Shown here: positions 28,118-34,615 of the stretch, in pieces
Layout: every line of letters begins with the position of its first letter
Numbering within the stretch: the stretch's first letter is position 1
Assembly: GCA_963579025.1 (NCBI GenBank)
Contig: CAUZFZ010000095.1
Location: 1-41,165 of the forward strand
Length of the DNA stretch: 41,165 nt
From: CAUZFZ01 sp963579025
GTDB lineage: Bacteria > Planctomycetota > Planctomycetia > Planctomycetales > Planctomycetaceae
Reading direction: 5' to 3'
The notes under the pieces: generated by a model
Databases searched by the model: none
Seen by the model: the letters and a program-made list of their open reading frames with translations, nothing else
What the model was told of the DNA's origin: nothing
Program-made: the position numbers and the translations under genes

Positions 28118-30865
28118 ATGGCCATTCGCCTGACTGGTAGTTCGTTTCTGAGCGTCGTCCGCAAAAGCGGTCTTGTCGACGCGGAAGATCTGGATCGACG
28201 GCTGAAGCGCGTGGCCGATCGCGGCCTGGACATCACGAAAGCCCAGGCGATTGCCGAGGCTCTGGTTCGAAACGGTGATCTCAGTCACTGGCAAAGCGAA
28301 CGGCTGCTGCAAGGCCAGTCCGATGGTTTCTTCCTGGGTCGGTATCGGCTGACGGATCTGCTTGGCGAAGGCGGAATGAGTCGCGTTTATCGGGCGCAGG
28401 GTCAGGCCGGCACGGAGTTCGCGATCAAGGTCCTGATCCGCTCAGACCCCGAGCACGTCATTGCGGCACCGCAGGATGGTTCCGTTTCTCTGGCGGCCAG
28501 ATTCGCTCGGGAAGCCAGCATGGCCATATCACTGGTCCATCCCAACATTGTTCGGGGAGTCGAGTTCGAATCTCTCCGACAAGGTGGCAATGAGCAGCAT
28601 TATCTCGTCATGGAGTTTGTTGACGGCCTGACGCTCGATCGAGTCATCGCGGACGGCCCGATGGATCTGGCGGAGGCTGCCAGCGCCATTCATCAGGCAG
28701 CCACGGCGATTGCCTGTGCCCACAAGGCGGGGATTATTCATCGCGACGTGAAACCCTCGAATCTGATCCGTGATTGTACGGGACGCGTACTGCTGCTCGA
28801 TCTGGGACTCGCCCGCTATTCGGGTGACGACGACCAGACCGCCCTCACGCAGGCAGCGGGCGCGCAGTTGCTGGGCACGTTCGACTACATCTCTCCCGAG
28901 CAGGCGCGCGACGGGCACAACGTCGACGAACGCACCGACATCTACAGCCTGGGCAGCTCGCTGTATCACCTGTTGACCGGGGCCCTGCCGTTTGGCGACG
29001 GGACAATGGCTCAGCGCATGCTGTGGCTGCAGACGCAAGAGCCGCGACCCGTTCGTGAGCTGCGTCCCGAGATTCCCGAGGCACTCGAGTCAGTCGTCAC
29101 AAAGATGGCGCGGCTCGACCCGAACGACCGGTTTCACACGGCAGACGAAGTCGTGACTGCACTCAGCGAGTGGAGCAATGTTGGACAGATCGAATCCGTC
29201 GCAATGCCAGTCCGCTCCACGGGCAGCAGCGCGAAGGTTGGCACCAAAGAAGCAGGGCCTGGGGAAGCAGAACCGTCGTCTGGCCAGACGACGTCCGCGA
29301 TCGGAATCGACCTCGGGACGACGTACTCTGTTGTCAGCCGGGTCGACGACCATGGTCGGCCGGAAACGCTCCGCAATGCCGAAGGCGATCTGACAACTCC
29401 CAGCGTCGTGTTTTTCGACAGGACTGCGACAGTGGTCGGCAAGGAAGCCGTACTCGCTGCGGAACACGAACCGCAGCGGATTGCACGATTTGCCAAACGC
29501 GACATGGGTGAAGAGTTCTGTCCGAAGCTGATCCGCGGCGAGCCAATTCCGCCCGAGGTCATTCAGTCGATCATTCTCAGGAAGCTGAAAGATGACGCGA
29601 GTCGAGTCGGCGGCGACTTCTCGAAGGCGGTGATCACTGTTCCGGCTTACTTCAACGAACCTCGCCGCAAAGCCACTCAGGACGCCGCTCGACTGGCCGG
29701 CATCGAACTGCTGGACATCATCAACGAACCGACGGCGGCCGCCATTACTTACGGAATTCAGCAGGGCTTCCTGAATGCGCAGGGCGAAAGTCTCAAACAG
29801 GAAACAGTGCTTGTTTACGACCTCGGCGGCGGCACATTCGATTGCACGCTGATGGAGATCGACGGTCAGAACTACAACTGCGTGGGTACTCTCGGCGAAA
29901 TGCAGCTCGGCGGCATGGACTGGGACCGCCGCATCGTCGACTACCTGGCCGACGAATGGCAGAAGGCGCACGGTAACGATCCGCGTCAGGATGAATGCGC
30001 ACTCGAAGTTCTGTTGCATGCGGCCATCGAAGCCAAACACAGTCTGTCAACTCGACCTCAGGTAACAGTGCCACTGTCCATCGACGGAAAACGCAGCCGC
30101 ATCGTGTTCACGCGAGAGGCGTTCGAATCCAGCACAAATGATCTGCTGGACCGTACGCTGAGGTCCGTTGACCGTCTTCTGTCGATGACGCAGCGGACAT
30201 GGCAGGACCTGACACAGCTTGTACTGGTCGGAGGATCGACCCGCATGCCGATGGTCTCGGCCATGCTGGCACGGGAATCAGGTCTGCCAATCGATTCGTC
30301 GCTGTCTCCCGACGAGGCTGTCGCACACGGAGCCGCCTTGTACGCCAGCCTGCTGCTGGACCCGTTGGAACCATCCGGCTGTCGCAGGATCTCCGTCGAG
30401 AACGTCAACTCGCATGATCTGGGCGTGATGGTGATCGACGCCGCGACTGGGGCGCGCGGACGCCAGACTCTGATCCCGCGAAATTCGCCACTTCCGACGA
30501 GTCATACCGTATGCAACCAGACCGCAAAGTCTGACCAGCGATCCGTCAGAATCGATGTCGTTGAGGGGACCGATGAAGGAGTGACGAAGATTGGCAAAGT
30601 TGTCGTCCGCGACCTGCCGCAAGGACTGCCTGCAGGAACGCCTGTGGAAGTGACCTTCAATTACGAACGGAACGGACGCCTGAAGATCAATGCCAGCATG
30701 CCGACGCTAAGCCGCGCGGCAGCACTGGAGATCGACCGAGCATCGGGACTCAACGAAGAACGGGTCGCGTACTGGTGTGGCCGCCTTGCTGAGGGCATGC
30801 CGGACTCATCGGTTCCCCCACGGACGATCGAGCGCGCGCCAGGAATCGTCGAAGTTCTTGACTAG
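28118..30865 (+). CDS. Ser/Thr protein kinase fused to a lid-less Hsp70
   Basis: 915 aa. Residues 1-72 are the helical extension often seen before planctomycete kinases. Residues 75-355 form a PknB-type kinase with all active residues: glycine loop LLGEGGMSRVY, Lys104, Glu132, HRDVKPSN with Asp210, DLG at 228-230 in place of DFG, and SPEQ at 259-262. A linker rich in Ser/Gly/Glu/Pro (about 361-393) follows. From residue 395 the protein is a complete Hsp70 ATPase domain (IGIDLGTT, AVITVPAYFNEPRRKATQDA, VYDLGGGTFDCTLMEIDG, VGGSTRMPMV) with a substrate-binding beta domain but no helical lid. The Hsp70 half closely resembles the gene just upstream, so the pair arose by duplication. No membrane segment is visible. 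Probable role: phosphorylation signalling coupled to chaperone function. The order of the fusion event is inferred. Confidence 0.93.
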   Translation: MAIRLTGSSFLSVVRKSGLVDAEDLDRRLKRVADRGLDITKAQAIAEALVRNGDLSHWQSERLLQGQSDGFFLGRYRLTDLLGEGGMSRVYRAQGQAGTEFAIKVLIRSDPEHVIAAPQDGSVSLAARFAREASMAISLVHPNIVRGVEFESLRQGGNEQHYLVMEFVDGLTLDRVIADGPMDLAEAASAIHQAATAIACAHKAGIIHRDVKPSNLIRDCTGRVLLLDLGLARYSGDDDQTALTQAAGAQLLGTFDYISPEQARDGHNVDERTDIYSLGSSLYHLLTGALPFGDGTMAQRMLWLQTQEPRPVRELRPEIPEALESVVTKMARLDPNDRFHTADEVVTALSEWSNVGQIESVAMPVRSTGSSAKVGTKEAGPGEAEPSSGQTTSAIGIDLGTTYSVVSRVDDHGRPETLRNAEGDLTTPSVVFFDRTATVVGKEAVLAAEHEPQRIARFAKRDMGEEFCPKLIRGEPIPPEVIQSIILRKLKDDASRVGGDFSKAVITVPAYFNEPRRKATQDAARLAGIELLDIINEPTAAAITYGIQQGFLNAQGESLKQETVLVYDLGGGTFDCTLMEIDGQNYNCVGTLGEMQLGGMDWDRRIVDYLADEWQKAHGNDPRQDECALEVLLHAAIEAKHSLSTRPQVTVPLSIDGKRSRIVFTREAFESSTNDLLDRTLRSVDRLLSMTQRTWQDLTQLVLVGGSTRMPMVSAMLARESGLPIDSSLSPDEAVAHGAALYASLLLDPLEPSGCRRISVENVNSHDLGVMVIDAATGARGRQTLIPRNSPLPTSHTVCNQTAKSDQRSVRIDVVEGTDEGVTKIGKVVVRDLPQGLPAGTPVEVTFNYERNGRLKINASMPTLSRAAALEIDRASGLNEERVAYWCGRLAEGMPDSSVPPRTIERAPGIVEVLD

Positions 30866-30869
30866 AACA

Positions 30870-30982
30870 TTTTCAGAATTGGTCTTCAGGTGTGAGCCGT
30901 GACGCGTAAGCGGCCGGGCGGAGAAATGCCCGAGGCCTTACGGCCAGCGGCTCATCACTCCACTGCAAACCAACTCTGAAAA
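30870..30982. repeat. Nested palindrome: REP-like core inside an outer hairpin
   Basis: The core (30893-30954) is a long imperfect inverted repeat: TGAGCCG...CGTAAG-CGGCCGGGC on the left and GCCCG-AGGCCTTACGGCC...CGGCTCA on the right, with a short GGAGAAAT centre. Outside it, TTTTCAGAATTGGT (30870-30883) pairs with ACCAACTCTGAAAA (30969-30982), again with one mismatch. The structure begins 5 nt after the stop of the kinase-Hsp70 gene, so it probably forms the 3' end of that transcript. The core is typical of intergenic repeat families in planctomycetes; the outer arms are of different sequence. Confidence 0.7.
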
Positions 30983-31007
30983 TACCCTAGCTGCGCGCAC
31001 AAAAAAA

Positions 31008-31034
31008 GGCTGTGGCAACTCAATTGCCACAGCC
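31008..31034 (-). terminator. Intrinsic terminator of lipoprotein A
   Basis: GGCTGTGGCAA (31008-31018) and TTGCCACAGCC (31024-31034) make a perfect 11-bp stem with a 5-nt loop. On the minus strand it is followed by seven U residues (31001-31007). This is a textbook intrinsic terminator, about 50 nt past the lipoprotein stop codon. Confidence 0.9.
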
Positions 31035-31082
31035 TGAATCTGACTTGCCCGTGGAACAGGGCGAAGACGTCTTCGGACAGTA
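31035..31082 (-). promoter_or_regulatory. Conserved 3' untranslated segment, copy A
   Basis: Between the stop codon and the terminator, this segment is identical to 32301-32348 of copy B, although the coding repeats have diverged. It contains the 14-nt perfect palindrome CGAAGACGTCTTCG (31062-31075) and a GCCCGTGGAACAGGGC region that can also pair. It may be an RNA stability or regulatory element, or merely recently homogenised DNA. Confidence 0.5.
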
Positions 31083-31430
31083 CTACTCCTTGGCTGGAGC
31101 CTTATCAGCAGGAGCGTCAGCCGGGGCAGCAGCGGGAGGATCGGCCGGGGCGTCAGCGGGAGGATCGGCCGGGGCGTCAGCGGGAGGATCGGCCGGAGCG
31201 TCAGCGGGAGGATCGGCCGGAGCGTCAGCAGGAGGATCGGCCGGAGCGTCAGCGGGAGGATCAGCCGGGGCGTCAGCGGGAGCATCGTCACCCGGCATCG
31301 AAGCATCGTCACCCGGCATCGGATCGGTCACAGTCTCCGGACCCGGATCTGCGGGAGGTTCGGTTCCGCCACTGCATCCAATGACGACTGCCATGGCAAG
31401 TGCTGTCAGTGTGGCAATAAATGATTTCAT
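31083..31430 (-). CDS. Small Ala/Asp/Pro-repeat lipoprotein A
   Basis: 115 aa from ATG 31430, with GGAG upstream in GTGAGGAGACACC. The signal MKSFIATLTALAMAVVIGCS ends in lipobox VIGC, so Cys19 is probably lipidated. The mature part is low-complexity: about 24-nt units encoding ADPPADAP repeated roughly seven times, after a short MPGDDAS duplicate. It is acidic, proline-rich and probably unfolded, like a tether or spacer anchored in the membrane. The paralogue at 32349-32597 has a nearly identical signal peptide and a shorter, PP-free repeat. It lies downstream of the thioesterase gene on the same strand. No enzymatic function is suggested. Confidence 0.8.
   Translation of the reverse strand: MKSFIATLTALAMAVVIGCSGGTEPPADPGPETVTDPMPGDDASMPGDDAPADAPADPPADAPADPPADAPADPPADAPADPPADAPADPPADAPADPPAAAPADAPADKAPAKE
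31133..31281. repeat. 24-bp tandem repeat within lipoprotein A
   Basis: About six to seven head-to-tail units of GCGTCAGCGGGAGGATCGGC plus GGRG, with few base changes, encode ADPPADAP on the minus strand. A 21-nt direct repeat (GCATCGTCACCCGGCATCGA) follows immediately at about 31281-31321. In-frame unit length allows copy-number change without frameshift. Confidence 0.8.
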
Positions 31431-31606
31431 CTGGTGTCTCCTCACAATCAAGTGGATTCTGTAATCACTCGGCCTGTTTAGCCGCGAGAGACTCCCGGCA
31501 CCAGGAGCCAGCACTACAGATGCGCCGCTCGAACGTTTATTCCCGGACATTCGAAATGTTTTCGCTGAGGCACATCCACACCACCCGTTGCAGTACCGGA
31601 ACACCC

Positions 31607-32068
31607 TTAGACGACGGGCGAATCGGGCCGTCGCACCAATGGCTCGGATTCTGGATTGGTATTTCTGACATAAGAGAACGTTCCCGAACTCACGGCAACA
31701 AGAACTCCCTTAGCCGTTCGCGTTTCTCCCTGAGCCACAGCGGTCTGCTGTCCGCGGTGGCAGACCCGCCCGGTCGTGTCCAGCACTTCGCCATCCCACG
31801 CCGGACGTACGAAGTTCACGTTGAGTTGTGCCGTCACGGCAAAACAACCGTCGGGCGTCCCGGTCGATACAGCGATTCCCATCGCCGTGTCCAGCAACGT
31901 GCTCAGCAGACCGCCGTGAGCAATACCGCGTGTCCGCAGATGTCGTTCGTCCACCGCCAGACGCAATACCGCTCGACCATCCGAACGCTCAACGAGCTCC
32001 ACACCGAGACTGCCCAGAAATGGTGACTTCGCAAACGGACCTGCACTCTCACTGGCCGAACTGCTCAT
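31607..32068 (-). CDS. PaaI-type hotdog-fold thioesterase
   Basis: 153 aa from ATG 32068 with AGGAA 8 nt upstream. The hotdog signature is clear: GIAHGGLLSTLLDTAMGIAV (the conserved HGG turn and following helix), then TAQLNVNFVRPAWDGEV and VCHRGQQTAVAQGE. The family hydrolyses acyl-CoA or aryl-CoA thioesters in the cytoplasm; HGG with the helix Asp fits the PaaI/YdiI-like group. Substrate unknown. The lipoprotein A gene lies downstream on the same strand, 176 nt away. The first 14 codons and leader are duplicated at 32772-32813 in a second unit that has lost the rest of the gene. Confidence 0.87.
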   Translation of the reverse strand: MSSSASESAGPFAKSPFLGSLGVELVERSDGRAVLRLAVDERHLRTRGIAHGGLLSTLLDTAMGIAVSTGTPDGCFAVTAQLNVNFVRPAWDGEVLDTTGRVCHRGQQTAVAQGETRTAKGVLVAVSSGTFSYVRNTNPESEPLVRRPDSPVV

Positions 32069-32273
32069 CGAAGATTCCTGTCATGCTGGAGAATCCTTCG
32101 CGCGAGGAAACCCAAACCAGATTCGCGAACGCGACTGTCGGACGCAATATTCCGCTGCCAGACCGCTCTATGAGTACCTGTCCAGAAACAAGACGGTGAA
32201 ACAGGCCGTGTCTGAGCCGTAGCCCGAGTTCTCCGAAATCGGGACCTGCCATGTGCGGAGCCACACGAAAAAA

Positions 32274-32300
32274 GGCTGTGGCAAATGACTCGCCACAGCC
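32274..32300 (-). terminator. Intrinsic terminator of lipoprotein B
   Basis: GGCTGTGGC (32274-32282) and GCCACAGCC (32292-32300) make a perfect 9-bp stem with a 9-nt loop, followed on the minus strand by six U residues (32268-32273). The stem is the same as in copy A; only the loop has changed. Confidence 0.88.
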
Positions 32301-32348
32301 TGAATCTGACTTGCCCGTGGAACAGGGCGAAGACGTCTTCGGACAGTA
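32301..32348 (-). promoter_or_regulatory. Conserved 3' untranslated segment, copy B
   Basis: Identical by eye to 31035-31082, including the palindrome CGAAGACGTCTTCG. It lies between the stop codon of lipoprotein B and its terminator. Confidence 0.5.
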
Positions 32349-32597
32349 CTACTCCTTGGCAGGAGCATCGGCGGTAGCATCAACAGGAGCATCAACAGGA
32401 GCATCGGCCGGGGCGTCAGCAGGAGCATCGGCCGGGGCGTCAGCAGGAGCGTCATCATGCGCTCCCTCCATCTGATCCGCGTACGCTGCATCGTCCGTGG
32501 GAGTAGCATCTGCCGCTGGAGCTGGGTCACTTCCGCCGCTGCATCCGATGACGACTGCCAGAGCAAGTGCGGTCAGTGTCGCAATAAACGCCTTCAT
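32349..32597 (-). CDS. Small Ala/Asp/Pro-repeat lipoprotein B
   Basis: 82 aa from ATG 32597, with the same GTGAGGAGACAC leader as copy A. The signal MKAFIATLTALALAVVIGCS differs from copy A at only two positions, again with Cys19 as the likely lipid site. The mature part begins GGSDPAPAADATP, holds a DQMEGAHDD segment absent from copy A, and continues as ADAP/VDAP repeats of 12 nt to the same APAKE end. It is a diverged paralogue of 31083-31430. Function unknown; a surface or periplasmic spacer is a guess. Confidence 0.78.
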   Translation of the reverse strand: MKAFIATLTALALAVVIGCSGGSDPAPAADATPTDDAAYADQMEGAHDDAPADAPADAPADAPADAPVDAPVDATADAPAKE

Positions 32598-32771
32598 CTC
32601 GTGTCTCCTCACAATCACGTGGATTCTGAAATCACCCGGCCTGCTAAGCCGCGAGAGGCTCCCGGCATCAGGAGCCAACACAACAGATGCGCCCATTCAG
32701 CATTTATTCCAGGATATTCGGAATGTCTTCGGGTAGCACATGCACACAGTCCCGCCGCAACACCGAAGCAA

Positions 32772-32813
32772 CCTGGCAAACTGGCCGGCACTCTGACTGG
32801 CCGAACTGTTCAT
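32772..32813 (-). pseudogene. Remnant of PaaI-type thioesterase (first 14 codons)
   Basis: Reading from ATG 32813 gives MNSSASQSAGQFAR, matching MSSSASESAGPFAK at the start of the thioesterase at 32068. The leader before it is also conserved. After codon 14 the sequence jumps directly to what lies downstream of the intact thioesterase stop codon (TTGCTTCGGTGTTGCGG against GTGTTCCGGTACTGCAA). The frame then runs on for about 24 unrelated codons. This is a clean internal deletion of the gene body. Confidence 0.75.
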
Positions 32814-32936
32814 CGAAGAACCCTGTCATGCTTGAGAATCCTTCACGCGATGGAACTATGGGCAGATTCGCGAACCTGACTGCCGGACGCAATAATCCGC
32901 TGCCAGACCGCTCTATAAGAGAAGTGAAAGCGACCG

Positions 32937-34013
32937 ATGAACCTGCTGCGTCCAGCCGTTAATCGCATCGAAGGCTATGTGCCCGGAGAGCAGCCACAGG
33001 AAGCCGGCTGGATCAAGCTGAACACCAACGAGAACCCTTACCCGCCATCGCCGCGCGTTGTCGAGGCAATCGGTGCTGCGGCCCAGGGCCGATTGAACGT
33101 CTATCCCGATCCGCTGGCCACGCGATTTCGCCAGTTGGCGGCCAATCTGTTCGACCTCGATCCCGACTGGATCCTGCCCGCCAACGGCAGCGACGAGAAC
33201 CTGACAATCCTGGTTCGCACGTTCGTCGATGCCGATGACCTGATCACATTCCCGTATCCCAGCTACATCCTGTACGAAACTCTGGCCGACATTCAGGGAG
33301 CCCGGCACGAACGGCTGCTGCTGAACGCAGACTGGTCATGGGACGTCGACCGCGTTCGACCACAGATCGACAGCAGCCGCCTGGTATTCGTACCGAATCC
33401 CAACTCGCCAAGTGGCAACTCCTGGTCGCACGCGCAGATCGAACAGCTCGTGCCGCCGAACGGGGTCCTGGTTCTGGACGAAGCCTACGGAGACTTCTGC
33501 GACAAACCCCATCGCGGCGAAATTTTGCAAGGCGACTCTGGTGGGCGAATCGTCATCACGCGCACGCTCAGCAAGTCGTACAGTCTGGCGGGGATTCGCT
33601 TCGGCTACGCGGTCGCACATCCGGACCTGATTTCGGGCATGCGCAAGGTCAAGGACAGCTACAACTGCAACACGCTGTCGCTGGCCGCCGCAGTGGCGGC
33701 TCTGGAAGATCAGGACTGGATGCATGCGAACGCCGAACGGATTCGCGCAACCCGCTCGCGACTGGCGACACAATTGAGCGGGCTTGGATTTCAGGTCGTG
33801 GACAGTCAGGCCAACTTCGTCTGGGCGACGCACCCCTCGCACAGCCACGTCGAGCTGTTTGAAGCCCTCAAAGCCCGCCGAATTCTCATCCGCTACATGA
33901 AGTTCCCCGAGGTCCTGGGCGGAAACGATCTCGACGGATTGCGAATCACGATCGGGACCGACGTGGAAATCGATGCCTGCCTGGCGGCGCTCTCGGATAT
34001 CGTCGGCGCCTGA
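32937..34013 (+). CDS. hisC: Histidinol-phosphate aminotransferase
   Basis: 358 aa, the usual length for HisC. It belongs to fold-type I PLP aminotransferases: LNTNENPYPPSP near the N-terminus, YPDPLATRFRQ, NGSDENL, FVPNPNSPSGN, DEAYGDF at 181-187, and TRTLSKSYSLAGIRFGY with Lys213 as the PLP-binding lysine, then RIRATRSRL and LRITIGT near the end. It converts imidazole-acetol phosphate and glutamate to histidinol phosphate in histidine synthesis, although some members also act on aromatic amino acids. No other his genes are adjacent. The start is ATG 32937, with only a weak GAAGTGAAAG upstream. The upstream flank belongs to duplicated unit B. Confidence 0.9.
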   Translation: MNLLRPAVNRIEGYVPGEQPQEAGWIKLNTNENPYPPSPRVVEAIGAAAQGRLNVYPDPLATRFRQLAANLFDLDPDWILPANGSDENLTILVRTFVDADDLITFPYPSYILYETLADIQGARHERLLLNADWSWDVDRVRPQIDSSRLVFVPNPNSPSGNSWSHAQIEQLVPPNGVLVLDEAYGDFCDKPHRGEILQGDSGGRIVITRTLSKSYSLAGIRFGYAVAHPDLISGMRKVKDSYNCNTLSLAAAVAALEDQDWMHANAERIRATRSRLATQLSGLGFQVVDSQANFVWATHPSHSHVELFEALKARRILIRYMKFPEVLGGNDLDGLRITIGTDVEIDACLAALSDIVGA

Positions 34014-34043
34014 CTGACCAACGCGTTTCATCGCAGAAAGGTT

Positions 34044-34170
34044 GTGAGTTTTTCGGTAGGCCGGAACAAGCAACGCGCAGTTCCGGCATGAGTCGTGCCA
34101 GAAACCGTCCGACTTGCCGGAACTGCGCTACGCTTGTTCCGGCCTACGGCCGTGAAGTCGAAAAACTCAC
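34044..34170. repeat. Nested palindrome after hisC: REP-like core inside outer hairpin
   Basis: The outer arms GTGAGTTTTTCG (34044-34055) and CGAAAAACTCAC (34159-34170) are perfectly complementary over 12 bp. Inside, GTAGGCCGGAACAAGC (34056-34071) pairs with GCTTGTTCCGGCCTAC, then GCGCAGTTCCGGCA pairs with TGCCGGAACTGCGC and GAGTC with GACTT, around a short centre near 34095-34110. The inner sequence is the type of GGCCGGAACAAGC repeat found between planctomycete genes. It follows the hisC stop by 30 nt and precedes vsr by 40 nt. Outer and inner parts have unrelated sequence, as in the element at 30870-30982. Confidence 0.75.
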
Positions 34171-34210
34171 AGGCTCAGAGCGTTTGGACCAGGAAAGAAC
34201 ACCAGAACCG

Positions 34211-34615
34211 ATGGACCGTCTGACTAAAGAGCATCGAAGCTGGAACATGTCCCGCATCAAGGGACGCAACACAAAACCCGAGGTGTGCGTCCGCTCCGTG
34301 CTGCACCAGATGGGATACCGATTCCGGCTTCACCGCAAAGACCTGCCCGGCAAACCGGACATCGTCCTGCCGAAGTATCAGACGGTGGTGTTCGTGCATG
34401 GCTGCTTCTGGCACCGTCATCCGGGCTGCCAGTACGCTTACACGCCCAGGTCGCGCGTGCGTTTCTGGACGGCAAAATTCAAACGCAACGTCGAACGGCA
34501 CGCGGAAGTTGAAGAGCAGCTCACACAACTTGGCTGGCGGGTCGTCGTGATCTGGGAATGCGAGACCAAAGACGCCGACAGCCTTTGGCAATTGCTGGAA
34601 GAGGTCATGGAATGA
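34211..34615 (+). CDS. vsr: Very short patch repair endonuclease
   Basis: 134 aa from ATG 34211; the longer frame begins inside the palindrome. The product matches the Vsr family from end to end: N-terminal SWNMSRIKGRNTKPE, GYRFRLHRKDLPGKPDIVLP with the metal-binding Asp50, VFVHGCFWHRHPGC with His63 and His68, FWTAKFKRNVERH, and VVVIWECE. Vsr nicks 5' of T in T:G mismatches produced by deamination of 5-methylcytosine. A cytosine methyltransferase gene is usually adjacent, but none is visible here. The stop overlaps the start of the isochorismatase-like gene (ATGA), so translation is coupled. An AGGAAAG lies somewhat far (about 13 nt) upstream. Confidence 0.93.
   Translation: MDRLTKEHRSWNMSRIKGRNTKPEVCVRSVLHQMGYRFRLHRKDLPGKPDIVLPKYQTVVFVHGCFWHRHPGCQYAYTPRSRVRFWTAKFKRNVERHAEVEEQLTQLGWRVVVIWECETKDADSLWQLLEEVME

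Larger units (their letters stand above)
31000..32171 (-). repeat. Duplicated unit, copy A (thioesterase plus lipoprotein)
   Basis: This segment and 32266-32916 align along their lengths: terminator, identical 3' segment, lipoprotein gene, about 140 nt of flank, the 3'/5' ends of the thioesterase and its leader (to GACCGCTCTAT). Copy A retains the full thioesterase gene; copy B lacks about 420 nt of it. The similarity stops sharply at both outer borders. Confidence 0.7.
32266..32916 (-). repeat. Duplicated unit, copy B (thioesterase body deleted)
   Basis: Copy B aligns to 31000-32171. It keeps the terminator, identical 3' segment, lipoprotein gene, flank and the thioesterase leader plus first 14 codons, but lacks about 420 nt of thioesterase and has a shorter lipoprotein repeat. 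It ends at GACCGCTCTAT, about 20 nt before the hisC start. Confidence 0.7.

Noticed and set aside
31133..31281. CRISPR-like array
   Set aside because: Units are contiguous 24-nt repeats without spacers and are in frame with a lipoprotein gene.
32049..32264. 71-codon minus-strand frame over the thioesterase leader, with similar residues in copy B
   Set aside because: Similarity between the copies is explained by DNA duplication; the frame overlaps the thioesterase start out of phase and has no ribosome site or domain.
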